Shown here in pieces: positions 36,033 to 46,650 of a stretch of DNA of 64,000 nt. The stretch is from Dama dama (lineage: Eukaryota; Chordata; Mammalia; Artiodactyla; Cervidae): assembly GCF_033118175.1 (NCBI RefSeq), contig NC_083701.1:52589001-52653000 (forward strand), read 5' to 3'. Position numbers and translations under genes: made by a program. Each line of letters starts with the position of its first letter. Position 1 is the stretch's first letter. The notes beneath the pieces were generated by a model that saw nothing but the letters and a program-made list of their open reading frames with translations, made no database searches and was not told the origin of the DNA.

Positions 36033-36163
36033 TGTTTATTTTATTTTATTTTTGGCCACACCCTGGGGTTCATGGCATGTTAATTCTCTGACCAGGGATT
36101 GAACTTGGGTCCTCAGCAGTGAAAGAGCCAAGTTCTAACCACTGGACAACTAGGGACTTCCCT
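36033..36163 (-). mobile_element. CHR-type cetartiodactyl SINE
   Basis: In reverse complement: poly-T/ATTTT tail at the left, TTTGGCCACACC, the block CTGACCAGGGATTGAAC and TAACCACTGGACAACTAGGG at the tRNA-like head, ending GACTTCCC. This family is tRNA-derived and predates Bov-tA. Confidence 0.88.
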
Positions 36164-36274
36164 TTTTTAGAAAAATAAAATATATTTTAAAGAGAAGTAG
36201 TAAGTTCCATGAGGTCAAGAATACTTGTTTCATTTGACTATAAATACTGCTGTCATCTGCTCATTTTTTAAATT

Positions 36275-36690
36275 TTTTTAAATTTTATTATGCATTTATT
36301 TTTATTGACATACAGTTGAGTTATAGTGTTTCAGATGTAAAGTAGTTCAGCTATATATATATATATATGTATATATATATAGGCTTCCATGGTGGCTCAA
36401 CATTAAGGAATCCACTGTTTCAGGTGTACAACAAAGTGATTTATATATAGATAGATAGATACACATATACAAATATGTATTTTATATCTATTCTTCAGAA
36501 ATTTTCATAGGTTATTATGAAATACTTAATATAGTTCCCTGTGCTATACAATAGGTCCTTGTTGTTTATTTTATTCATCTATTCCCTATTGAACTTTCCC
36601 TTCCCAATAGGGTAGCAACCATTTAAATTACATATTGGCCTAATTCCATTATTTTCACATAATTTCTGGCAGTCAGAACTATTTGTTTTT
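36275..36690 (-). mobile_element. Old L1M (MA-type) 3' UTR
   Basis: Antisense 3' UTR landmarks: TATTGACATACAGTTGAGTT, GTTTCAGATGTA, then AGTTCCCTGTGCTATACAAT. The part near GTTTCAG is present twice, with TA repeats and a SINE head between the copies. Confidence 0.8.
36382..36417 (+). mobile_element. 36 bp Bov-tA head fragment
   Basis: GGCTTCCATGGTGGCTCAAC and the next bases match the start of the Bov-tA tRNA head, but nothing of the remaining ~170 bp follows. A TA microsatellite lies directly upstream. A SINE lacking its 3' end cannot arise by plain 5' truncation. Confidence 0.75.
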
Positions 36691-36697
36691 TGTTACT

Positions 36698-37205
36698 TGT
36701 CATTCAGTTGCTCAGTCATGTCTGACTCTTTGTGACACCATGGACTGCAGGGTGCCAGGGTTCCCTATATTTCACTATCTCCTGGAGTTTGCTCAGACTC
36801 ATGTCCATTGAGTCAGTGATGCCATCCAACCATCTCTTCCTCCGTTGCCCTCTTCTCCTCCTGCCTTCAGTCTTTCCCAGCATCAGGGTCTTTTCCAGTG
36901 AGTCGGCTCTTCCATCCATTTGGCTAAGTTACTGGGGATTCAGCTTGAGAATCAGTTCTTCCAATGAATAGCCAGGGTTGATTTCCTTTAAGATTAACTG
37001 GTTTGTTCTCCTTGCAGTCCAAGAGACTCTCAAGATTCTTCTCTAGCTCCATAATTTGAAAGCATTAGTTCTTCAGTGCTCAGCCTTCTTTATGGTCTAA
37101 GTCTCACATCCATTGATGACTACTGCAAAAACGCTTTGATAATACAGACTTTTGTCAGCAAAGTGATGTCTCTGCTTTTTAATATATTGTCTAGGCTTTT
37201 AATCT
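36698..37205 (-). mobile_element. BovB 3'-end fragment, diverged
   Basis: Reverse complement of ~510 bp of BovB from the tail (GTCATTCAGTTGCTCAGTC) to the stretch near AAGATTCTTCTCTAGC and CTTTTGTCAGCAAAG. It has many small changes and no ACTGA repeats at the tail, so it belongs to the older BovB class. Confidence 0.92.
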
Positions 37206-37799
37206 TTTCTTCTTATACACTAAGATTGTTCAAGAATACACAAAAGAACAATTTTAGATTATTGTGACATATTCTGGTTTATTTTCAAAGTGTAAGTTTT
37301 CAAATCATTTCAGGGCTTTATCTTTTCCCTTCTTTCAGCAAAGACTCAAACAGCTTAAAGGAGAGCGTATGTGTTGGGGGTAGGGTGTGTGTGGGTGTGG
37401 GGTGGGAGTAGGGTTTTGGAAAATGGAATGTGGCTTGTTCTAAGCCTATATTCTATGTTGCTTTTCTCCAACCTGATTTATCTTGAGTGGAAAGCAGGAA
37501 ATAAACACGAAGAAAGCAGCAGGTTCCCTTTGAGAACTGTGATTATGAGATAAAGTCACCTTGGCTTGGCTCTGGTCCTGCCTGGTACCTTCTGAGGCTG
37601 ATGGCCTCTGCATATGTCTTTTTCTTCATCAACATTGCCCCAGAAAGAATACATAATGGACCCTCTTAAAATACGCACAAAAATCAATTTCTCATCTTCC
37701 CTCCCTAATCCACTTTTTATCCAGAGCTCATTATCAGTAGGACAATCTTTATAGTTGTTTTTAGCTAGGAAACCTGGACTATATTCTGCCACCCACTCA
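37206..37799. other. Unassigned, with a G-rich tract
   Basis: No gene or repeat is recognised apart from a G-run cluster at 37376-37413. The 78-residue minus-strand frame has no recognisable feature. Confidence 0.4.
37376..37413 (+). other. G-quadruplex-capable tract
   Basis: Six runs of three or more G on the plus strand (GGGGG, GGG, GGG, GGGG, GGG, GGG) with loops of 1-7 bases satisfy the usual G3N1-7 pattern. No gene start is recognisable nearby, so a role is not implied. Confidence 0.75.
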
Positions 37800-38221
37800 C
37801 TTATTTTCTCTCAATCCCATACTGATCTACCAAATCATCAAGTCTTATCTATTGTAATGAATATCATTTAAATTTGTTTATGCTTCTCCATCTCTCTTTT
37901 TCTCTTCAAAGTTAGATGTTGTTCTGTATCCAAGTTGTGTCCTATTCTTTGTGTATATCAGATAAAGTGTGTCAAAGTCAGAGAGCTATCATCTCAAATT
38001 TTCACAACTTTTCAACCTGTATCCCTGACATCAGAGTAGATCATGTCCTTTCCCTTTTTTGAACTGCAGTCAAAATAATTTTAATAAAATATTTGCATGT
38101 CTCAGTTTTTAACACTTCAGTGGGTGTGATCTCTAGCAGAAGTACAAAAGTAATAAATATAATTTTGTCCCTTATGATCTAGTTCATCTTATTCTCCAAC
38201 TTCTTATTTTCCCATGTGTGC

Positions 38222-38400
38222 ATGAAAGCTAAGTCACTTCAGTCGTGTCCAACTCTTTGTGACTATATGGACCATAGCCCACCAGGCTTCTCTGTCCATA
38301 GGATTCTCCAGGCAAGAATACTGGATTGAGTTACCATGCCCTCTCCAGGGGATCTTCCTGACCCACGGATCAAATGGGTGTCTCTTACATCTCCTCTTAC
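38222..38400 (-). mobile_element. Bov-tA SINE, head lost
   Basis: Reverse complement of the tail and middle (AAGTCACTTCAGTCGTGTCC to CCAGGGGATCTTCCTGACCC). The tRNA head is lost or unrecognisable beyond about 38375. Confidence 0.88.
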
Positions 38401-38593
38401 TGGGTCCCATTGGCTCCCTTTAGTCTCAAAAAAGAAAGTCAGGGTTCAATTTTTCCCTCCTGGCCAGGTTTTATTTACCCTGGGCTTTGGCTCTGCAATT
38501 TCTTTGCTATGCTTGAAATACTTGATCCTCTCACTTTGTCTAGTTAACATTTACTTGTAGTCAAGTCTTAATTTAGAAATGATTTTCATCAGG

Positions 38594-38843
38594 TGGTGTT
38601 GTTCAGTTGCTAAGTCATGTCTCTTTGTGAACCCGTGGACTATAGCATGCCAGGCTTCCCTGTCATTCATTATCTCCCAGAGTTTACTCAAACTCGTGTC
38701 CATTGAGTTGGTGAGGCCATCCAACCATCTCATCCTCTGTTGCCCCTTCTCCTCCTGACCTCAAACTTTCACAGCGTTAGGGTCTTTTCCAATGAGTTGG
38801 CTCTTTACATCAGGTGGCCAAAGTATTTTGAGCTTCAGTATCA
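38594..38843 (-). mobile_element. BovB 3'-end fragment with perfect target duplication
   Basis: About 250 bp of BovB 3' end in reverse complement, with the GAACAACACC-type tail. The 13 bp duplication GATTTTCATCAGG (38581-38593 and 38844-38856) is perfect and falls inside an L2 copy. Confidence 0.95.
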
Positions 38844-39179
38844 GATTTTCATCAGGGAATATCCTTAGCCCTCCCCCTAGCACTTGAATCCTGGGTGGAT
38901 GAGCCCATTGCTCTTCCAGCACCCCATAATCTCCTTTTATTTATCCTTCTTGGCCATAATTTATAGTTTATTTTCTGTAACAATCACTGGACTGCAAGTT
39001 CACTGTGGCAAGGGCAGAATCAGTTTTGTTCACCACTAAGCCCAGGTATCTAAGTATTTCTTATGTCTTAGGAACTCCTTAAATATTGGTTAAGTGAATG
39101 AATAAATAAATGATTAAATTATACTCATTTGTTTTCTAAATTGTTAATATAGTATTTCCTTTGAAGTTTCTTAAATAAT

Positions 39180-39216
39180 TGTGCGTGCGTGCATGCACAT
39201 GCACACACACACACAC
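39180..39216. repeat. Alternating purine-pyrimidine tract
   Basis: GTGCGTGCGTGCATGCACAT followed by GCACACACACACACAC alternates perfectly over ~37 bp and is partly self-complementary around GTGCATGCAC. Such DNA is prone to the Z form and slippage. Confidence 0.85.
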
Positions 39217-40482
39217 TTCTCCTAACTAGATTTTATTTTAACCTGGTTCTGACATATTATGATGTCTAGTTATTATCCTTTCCAGATGCAACTTAGCATT
39301 TAATGCTTTAGTGATGATGTACATTTACCTTGAGTGTCTTCTCCAATGCAAATTTGTTTTATATATAATAAAAATATTCTGAAGTGAGATCACTTAATAA
39401 ATGAATTGAAATATAACATTATAAGGTACAAGTTAAATATGATAATCTACCAAGGAAACAATGTTGCTTGTCTTCTATTGTATACCTCTTCTGTGAGCTG
39501 TTTGTGGAAATGCACTGATAGAAGCTTTAGTGAGTGTACATCACAAACTTTTCACACAGCATTGTCAGCTCAATTTTTCATCTTTCTATTTTCATCTACC
39601 TTCATTTCAGTGAAATTGTCATAGGCTACTGATCTTGAATCAAATTTGTCTGAAAATAAAATATAATGAAAATGGGAATTGATAAATGGAAACTAGTCTC
39701 AGCCATCAATTTAGATCTTCAGCAAATAAATTCTTCAGTTTATGCAACATCAACACTTAATGCCTGTAGTAACAGGAACAACAAGATAAATGAACATAGT
39801 TGTGATTTTCAACTAATTAATATCAATATTGTATTCATTTACTATAGTATTATTTAAATATCGACTGAATTAAGTTGTTATCATTTGGAGTCCTATTTTA
39901 CCTACTGAAGATTTCAAATGTCATTGACTCATCTTCAGTGTTTATTATGAACCTAGAATACAAGATATATGTTATAAATGGGAATCAATTTGTAAGTATC
40001 AAAGCAGCATTACATAAATTAGTGTATATTTTTCTCCCTTTTGGGAGATAGAATGTATATACATTTCTGAGTGAGAATGAAAATAAAGAAAAAGAAAGAA
40101 TCACGTTTTTCTCAGCCTCTTCTTGGGTCCTAGTCAAGATAGATTCTGAGAGGACCTCTTAAAAGCTGTAATCAGAGGATATAATTTCCAATGAAGAGAA
40201 ATAGCTACAAATATTTTCAAATGTGATGATGGGTTTCCTGATTGAATGTACAGGTTTCACAGATACTAAACAAAGTGGAATTATTCCAAATTAAGCTGAC
40301 ACTTATTCAGATCACAGAAGGTTTATATACAGACATGATCAATATCATTGAATTCTTTATTATTTACTGATATTCAAAGATGTACTAAGCATTTTGCTAA
40401 GATTTTAAACCTTAATTTCCTTATTTAGTACTCCAAAGTGCATCTTTACTAACAAAGTTTATTTATACCAGGTATTAATGCC
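39217..40482. other. No gene recognised
   Basis: Unassigned AT-rich DNA; two open frames of 63-72 codons have no feature of note. Confidence 0.4.
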
Positions 40483-40672
40483 AGCTTCCCTGATAGCTCA
40501 GCTGGTAAGAATCTGCCTGCAATGCAGGAGACCCTGGTTCGATTCCTGGATTGGGAAGATCTGCTGGAGAAGGGATAGGCTACCCACTCCAGTATTCTGC
40601 CCTGGAGAATTCCATAGACTGTATAGTTCATGAGGTCACAAAGAGTCAGACACAACTGAGCAACTTTCACTT
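40483..40672 (+). mobile_element. Bov-tA3-type SINE
   Basis: Full length: head CAGCTTCCCTGATAGCTCAG, B-box GGTTCGATTCC, the tA3 block CCATAGACTGTATAGTTCAT and the CAACTTTCACTT tail. Confidence 0.95.
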
Positions 40673-41732
40673 ATATATCATCAGTTTCCATTTAAGAACA
40701 CACCAGAGGCTTTGATTAACTTATGTGGAAATGTCTTTTAAATCTCTGTTCTTAAATCACTGATGATGTTAAATACAGAAATCTCAGAATAGATCATTGG
40801 AAAATAGAATTTCCTACTTTATTTTCAAACATTCTCTGAGTCACATCACTCTAGATTTAGGTAGCTATGGAAATACACCAGTATATGCCAGCCATTATGT
40901 TTAATAATATTTTTGTTGTTTTAAGATATGTCCACATATCCACATATCCACTAAAATTGTTTGATAAGAAAATTCTAATCTTTAACACTGCTCAAAATGA
41001 CTATTAAACAAATCCCAAATTTAATAAATTAATACAATAAAAAGTAAAATAGGGCTTATGTGTTAAACAGAAATAAAACATTTTAATTGTGTGCCTTTTA
41101 ATGCTCAAAGTTCTTCTCTTCAGCATTTTAAATTACTATTTTCTCAAGTGTATGCCAATTAATAATGTTTTCTGTTTATTGTGGATGCTTTTTGATGGGC
41201 TATCAATTTTCAAAAGTACTTTAAAACCTTAGCAAGTTTGTATAATGTTTTGAAGAAACTAATAAAGTTGAGGTTATAAATGCAATCCAACTATTAAATT
41301 CCCAAATAAATTAAACAAGGGCAATTTATTTTGATGTGGGCCAAAATTTTAGCATCTTTTATCTCTCTACTTGAAATGATGTTATCATAAACAGATTTCA
41401 GAAAGCAAACATATTTGCTAATTTTCTCTAAAATCAAGAAGATGCTAGCCTTTGTATTTTCTTAAAATAAAATGGTAGTATTTTAAATTGACCTTGCTTA
41501 CCAATACTCTTATAATAATCTTAGTATAAATTAGTCTCTACTTCTAAGTAAACTACCAAACAAAACATTGCATAACTCTTTGAACTTCATCCTATTAATG
41601 TTGAGTTATTTAACACTTTAATTTGTGGCTTATTTTAAAATATGGAAATGTGATAAGATCAAAAAATTTCCAAACTTTAAAACAACCATAAAATGCAGGC
41701 CTTGCATTTACTTTATGAATTTGCAATCTAGT
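40673..41732. other. No feature recognised
   Basis: About 1 kb of AT-rich DNA without a supported element. Confidence 0.4.
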
Positions 41733-41744
41733 AGGTATTAGAAG

Positions 41745-42022
41745 CGGAGAAGGCAATGGCACCCCACTCCAGTACTCTTGCCTGGAAAATCCCATGGACG
41801 GAGGAGCCTGGTAGGCTGCAGTCCATGGGGTCCGAAGAGTCGGACACCACTGAGTGACTTCACTTTCACTTTTCACTTTCATGCATTGGAGAAGGAAATG
41901 GCAACCCACTCCAGTGTTCTTGCCTGGAGAATCCCAGGGACGGGGGAGCCTGGAGGGCTGCCGTCTGTGGGGTCGCACAGAGTCAGATACGACTAAAGCA
42001 ACTTAGCAGCAGCAGCAGCAGC
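41745..42022 (+). mobile_element. BOV-A2 SINE, young-looking
   Basis: Two Bov-A units joined by the TTTCACTTTTCACTTTCATG linker and ending in six AGC repeats. A 12 bp target duplication AGGTATTAGAAG (41733-41744 and 42023-42034) is perfect. CpG sites survive (for example GGGGTCCGAAGAGTCGG). It probably inserted into the diverged head of the next SINE. Confidence 0.96.
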
Positions 42023-42034
42023 AGGTATTAGAAG

Positions 42035-42125
42035 AAACCGCCTGCAATTCAGGAGACCCTGGTTTGATTCCTAGGTCAGAAAGATCCACTGGAGAAGGGG
42101 TAGGCTACCCACTGCAGTATTCTTG
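42035..42125 (+). mobile_element. Partial Bov-tA SINE, 3' half missing
   Basis: From CGCCTGCAATTCAGGAGACC to CCACTGCAGTATTCTTG it follows Bov-tA, then passes abruptly into the head of another Bov-tA. The bases left of the BOV-A2 may be the mutated first part of this SINE. Confidence 0.88.
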
Positions 42126-42320
42126 GACTTCCCTCATGGCTCAGCTGGTAAAGAATCCATCTGCAATGTGGGAGACCTGGGTTCAATCCCTGGATTGGAA
42201 AAATCCCCTGGAGAAGGGAAAGGCTACCCACTACAGTATTCCGGCCTGGAGAATTCCATGGATTGTATAGTCCATGGGGTCGCAAAGAGTTGGACACAAC
42301 TGGATGACTTTCACTTTCAG
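42126..42320 (+). mobile_element. Bov-tA3-type SINE
   Basis: Complete element: head ACTTCCCTCATGGCTCAGCT, B-box GGTTCAATCCC, the tA3 block CATGGATTGTATAGTCCATG and the GACTTTCACTTTCAG tail. It forms the last member of a three-SINE row. Confidence 0.95.
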
Positions 42321-43489
42321 GTAAAAAAATAGTTAAAGACTGTCTACAACAAATCACAAGCATGCTTTTAGGGTAAAATTCTGCTTCCTGTGAATATGTA
42401 TATGTGAACAATTGGTTTGATTACTTGTGTTCAGACAGCTTAAAGATAAAGAAGCAGGTGCCCTGCCTTATGCAGATTCCAACAGAGAATAATAAATGTA
42501 CCTTTTCCCGTGGGCTCACCTAAACCAAAGAAGTTGTTTTTTTTTTTTTTTTTGGAACGTCTATCTTCTCGTGGCTTCAGTGAGGATAATCTGTGAGACA
42601 GGGCAGAAGAAGACTTATCATCAACAATGCTAGCAAAGTTTGACTCCCTCTCTATTTCTCAGTTTTGTTTAAACTCTGAGAAGATTCTTTAGGGCAGTGG
42701 TAGACCATTACAATAGTGCTCTGTGCTGCTATTCTAAGCTGCTTCAGTCCTGTCCGACTCTTTGCAACCCTATGGTACTACTTCTTTATAGACTATAGAA
42801 GAAACATCTAACTCCAATTGTTAGACAGCTTTCTTCAAATACCCCTTAGGAAGATCAGAGTATTTGTTATCTTCTCATCTCCAAATTTGGGCCCTGGTGT
42901 TCAATTGTGGAACAGTAATGTGCTACTTTTTTAATATCCTTTGAGTTGTCCCTTCTATATTGGTCATGATACACTCTAAGCTGCTATAACCAACCAACCA
43001 AACACGCCAAAAAATGTCAGTGATTTAAACAAATTAGAATTTTATTTTTCTATCATGTCATAGAGTGAACAGAAGATAAACCTAGATGTGATGTATCTGA
43101 CTCCAAAGCTAAATTCCTTTCTCAAACATTTCTCCATTTCTACTAAGAATAGTCATCAGGATTCAGAGTCTGTGAGATAAAGTTCAGATACTAGAAAGCA
43201 TACCATGAGCTTTAATGTAATGAATATACTATTATATTAATTGGAAAAGTCAATTTTGGAAAATTAGAATATGATAGATAAATATGCTTGTCTCAATTTC
43301 TGTAATTTCTTTCTCTACTGATATTGAATGTTTATTTAACTCAGAAATAAGTATTTATATGAATAATACAAAATTTGTATATTCACTGTATTATATTTTT
43401 ATCTTAGTGTTTTATCTTTTTTTGTATTGCAGTAGTCCTAAGAATTCAATTACAAAGGAAATGAACAAAGTTGTAGCAATTGTGAAGTT
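42321..43489. other. Mostly unassigned, small SINE/BovB relic
   Basis: A run of about 18 T lies at 42536-42554. At 42732-42774 a minus-strand relic (GCTTCAGTCCTGTCCGACTC, TTTGCAACCCTATGG) matches the shared 3' end of BovB and its SINEs. Around 42980-43180 the order of bases weakly resembles an old LTR or DNA transposon, not callable. No gene. Confidence 0.45.
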
Positions 43490-44050
43490 TACGGTTAGTG
43501 GAGAACTAATAGAAGGACCGTCAGGAAGGAGGGAGACAGACATTATAAGAAATATAGGAATAAGGCATCTTTAGACAGTGTTAAGTGATATTTAAAACAA
43601 TAAAATAAAAATAGAGGGGACTTGCCTGGCATTTCAGTGGTTAAGACTGAGCTTCCAATGCAGAACCACAGGTTTGATCCCTGTTGGGCAACTAAGATCC
43701 CACATATGTAGTATAAGATCCCACTATATGTAGTATAGTCAAAAAAGAAATTAAAAGAAAAATGAGAAAAATAGCATGATAGAATAGAAATACTGAGGAA
43801 AGCATTCAGATTGGGTGGTCAGGAAAAATCTTTCTGAAGAGGTGACATTTATTTAAGATTCTGGAGCACAAGAGAAATATCTGGGCTTGAGATAAATACC
43901 ATTTGGAAATACCCATCTAAAGAAAATATGGGCATATATGAATAAAAGAGATGAGGTTTGAAGATTCCAGTTACTGGTCCATCAGGAAAAGATACATTTT
44001 GCAAAACAACACAAAGGAGTGGCCACTGAAAAGGGGAACAACAATAACTA
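43490..44050 (-). mobile_element. Possible L2 LINE fragment with a CHR SINE inside
   Basis: The plus strand has antisense L2 words, best in the part after the SINE: GGTCAGGAAAAATCTTTCTG and AGAGGTGACATTTATTTAAG. The part before the SINE is weaker. Confidence 0.5.
43617..43748 (+). mobile_element. CHR-type cetartiodactyl SINE
   Basis: GGGGACTTGCCTGGCATTTC, CAGTGGTTAAGACTGAGC, GGTTTGATCCCTG (B-box area) and CAACTAAGATCCCACA are in the normal order. The last 22 bp are duplicated in tandem (AGATCCCACATATGTAGTAT then AGATCCCACTATATGTAGTA). Confidence 0.87.
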
Positions 44051-44207
44051 AAGATTATGAGAACAAGGAAACAAACAAACAAGCAAAACTACTTCCAGAA
44101 GGAGGGAGAAGTCAATAGTGAAAAACGCTGCTCAGCAAAAGAATGCAGTAAGGACAGAAACCATACCTCTAGGACCCATACCTTTAGGACAGACGAAAGT
44201 TACTCAT

Positions 44208-44573
44208 TGTTTTTCAGTTGCTCAGTCGTGTCCGACTCTGTGACCCCATAAACTGCAGCACGCCAGGCTTCCCTATCCTTCACCATCTCCTGGAGCTTGA
44301 TCAAACTCATGTCCATCGAATCAGTGATGCCACCCAACCATCTCATCCTCTGTCATCCCCTTTTCCTCCTGCCTCCAATCTTTCCCAGCATCAGGGTCTT
44401 TTCTAATGAGTTGCCTCTTCATACCAGGTGACCAAAGTATTGGAGCTTCAGCTTCAGCATCAGTCCTTCCAGTGAATATTCAGGATTGATTTCCTTTAGG
44501 ATTGACTGGTTTGATATCCTTGCTGTCCAAGGGACTCTCAGGGGACTCTCCTTGCAGTCCAAGGGTCAAGTCT
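44208..44573 (-). mobile_element. BovB 3'-end fragment with rearranged 5' end
   Basis: About 365 bp of BovB 3' end in reverse complement, with an 11 bp target duplication AAGTTACTCAT (44197-44207 and 44574-44584). At its 5' end the segment CTTGCAGTCCAAGGG is present a second time in the same direction after GGGGACTCTC. Confidence 0.94.
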
Positions 44574-44584
44574 AAGTTACTCAT

Positions 44585-45055
44585 GCCATAGATAAAATTT
44601 ACTGTAATGATGAGAAGGGACTCTACTAGAGAAAGTTAAAAAACAAATGGGAGATGAAGACATTGACATAGTGATTTATGAGCAACTCTTCCAGAGCTTG
44701 TGCTATAAAGAGACTCAGGAAGAGACTTGATATAAAAAAAGGGATACTTTGCCTCCCCGAACCTCTTACCTCTCTCTCTGTCTTGTTTTCCTTCCTTTCT
44801 GCCACCTTCCTCTCCTCCTGCCTTCCTTTCCTTCCCTCTTTCCTTCATTTCTTCCTTCCTTTTAAATAAATTATATTTTACTTCATTTTTTTTAGTTTTA
44901 TATTTATAGAAAATGGATAAAATTATAGAAAGAGAAAAGTTTTTATACCCCATACAGTTTTTCATGTTAGTAAATCATAGGGACAACCACCTTCTCCAAT
45001 CAATAGAAATCAACTGGAGGCCAGACAAGAAATTCAAGCAAGGTTTTATTAGGAT
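44585..45055. other. Polypyrimidine tract in unassigned DNA
   Basis: At 44766-44864 the plus strand is nearly all C and T (CTTCCTTTC-type units), with a few interruptions. The 109-residue minus-strand open frame is the low-complexity Glu/Lys/Arg-rich translation of this tract and is not a gene. Confidence 0.75.
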
Positions 45056-45250
45056 CCCTGTTTCCTTGTTGGCTTAGTGGTAAAGAATCCGTCTGCCAGG
45101 TTTCATCCCTGGGTCAGGAAGATCCCCTGGAGAAGGAAATGTCAACCCACTTTCAGTATTCTTGCCTGGAAAATCCCATGGACAGAGGACCCTGGAAGGC
45201 TATAGTCCATGGGGTCGCAAAGGAGTTGGACACCACAGTAACTAAACAAC
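45056..45250 (+). mobile_element. Bov-tA SINE with internal deletion
   Basis: Head (CTGTTTCCTTGTTGGCTTAG) and tail (GGGGTCGCAAAGGAGTTGGA) are present, but about 20 bp between the GTCTGCC and GGTTTCATCCC blocks are missing, just before the B-box. Confidence 0.9.
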
Positions 45251-46531
45251 CGTGCGGTAGGGAGGAGTGAAGGTAAACCACAGATGCCCTTGCTGCTCAC
45301 TCCCTGGGGGTTGGAAGTTGGTCTTTTTATATTGCCCAGCGTTTGCCCCAACCTCCCACATGTACAGTTATTTTTAATCCCTGATGGTGTTTTTGTATTT
45401 TGTTGCTGGAGGAGAGCTTTGTCCAGGTGTAAGCATTTCAATTCTACAGCAAAGGGTGCCAGTTCCCAGCCTGTCTCATTAGTATGAAAATTTGTTACAA
45501 TTAATGAGACAATTATTATTGACTGTAGTCAGTACTTTTTACAGATTTTCACATTTTTAATCATCTTATTTCTACTCCAGGATCCTAGGCAGAATACTTT
45601 ACATGTAGTAGCTTAGTCTCCTTAGGTTTTGTTTGGCTGTACTATTTCTCAGTCTTTCCTAGTTTTTAATGACCTTGACTGTTTTGGGATATTGGTCAGG
45701 TATATTGTACACTTTCCTTCTGTTGAGATTTGTCTGCTATTTATCTCATGATTCAGATTGGGGGTGGTGGTGGTGGGGTGTGGGTTTTGGGAAGGAGTTT
45801 CACAGAAGTAAAGTGCCATTTCCAACACAATCACAGCAAGTACACATAGTGTCAACATGACGTCACTGTGGATGTTAACCTTGAACTCCTGGTTGAAGTG
45901 ATAATTGTCAGGTTTTCTAGTCTAAATTTTCTCCTTTTACCCTGTTTTTATCTGTAGTTTGTGGAATAAATTCACTATGTACAGTCATTTGTATGAACTG
46001 CGAGTATGTTCTCTTTGAGAGTGAAACTTCTATATATTTTTGGGGGGAGATGATTTTCCACAAGATTTTTGTCTCTTCTTCTTCATTTGGTTATTCATTT
46101 ATTCAGTATTTATTTATACTGAATAATAAAATATCTGTTATTTGAATACATGCTGAATATTTATTCAGTATTATTCAGTATTTAGAATTATGTTTTCTTA
46201 TATGCTTTTTATAATTATGTTATAAAATTGTGATTTATATTTTTAAGTATAATTATGGATTCAGGGATGTTTATTTATATTTTGTTTTATAATCCAATTA
46301 TATTTATTTGGTTGCTTAAATTTTTCCAGCCTTGGCCATTGGAAGCTCTTTCATTTGGATCCTGGGACCATTTGATACCTTCTCGTCATTGAGGGTTGTT
46401 TTTGTTTGTTTGTTTGTTTGAGCACTTTCTTACTTTCTGCTCCTGAAAAATACTCTGGCCTCAAATTGTGTATTTCTTGCCCCATTTTTAGAATCAGCCA
46501 CATTTCCAAATAGCCCTGGCTTCTTTTATTG
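45251..46531. other. No gene; AT-rich hairpin
   Basis: An 11 bp perfect inverted repeat with a 6-base loop (46099-46109 and 46116-46126, around ATTCAGTAT) is followed by more copies of TTCAGTATT. A G-rich run near 45758-45795 only nearly meets the quadruplex pattern. Nothing else is supported. Confidence 0.5.
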
Positions 46532-46650
46532 AAGATGGGATTCTCCAGGCAACAATACTGGAGTGGGTTGCCATGCCCTTCTCCAGAGGATCTTCCCGAC
46601 CCAGGGATTGAACCCTGGCATTGAAGGCAGATTCTTTACTGTTTGAGCCC
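46532..46650 (-). mobile_element. Bov-tA SINE, middle part
   Basis: Reverse complement of the middle and inner head (TGGGATTCTCCAGGCAACAA to GCAGATTCTTTACTGTTTG). The tail and outer head are absent. Confidence 0.88.

Larger units (their letters stand above)
37800..39117 (+). mobile_element. Long L2 LINE copy with nested SINE and BovB
   Basis: L2 order can be followed around two younger insertions: GATCTACCAAATCATCAAGT, AGTAGATCATGTCCTTTCCC, TTTAACACTTCAGTGGGT, then after the Bov-tA the CTGGGCTTTGGCTCTGCAAT region, and after the BovB the end GGACTGCAAGTTCACTGTGG, GAATGAATAAATAAATG. It is diverged and without coding capacity. Confidence 0.68.

Noticed and set aside
44636..44965. 109-codon minus-strand frame rich in Glu, Lys and Arg
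   Set aside because: It is the translation of the polypyrimidine tract on the other strand.
45758..45795. Second G-quadruplex motif
   Set aside because: One loop (TGGTGGTGGT) is longer than seven bases, so the pattern is not met.
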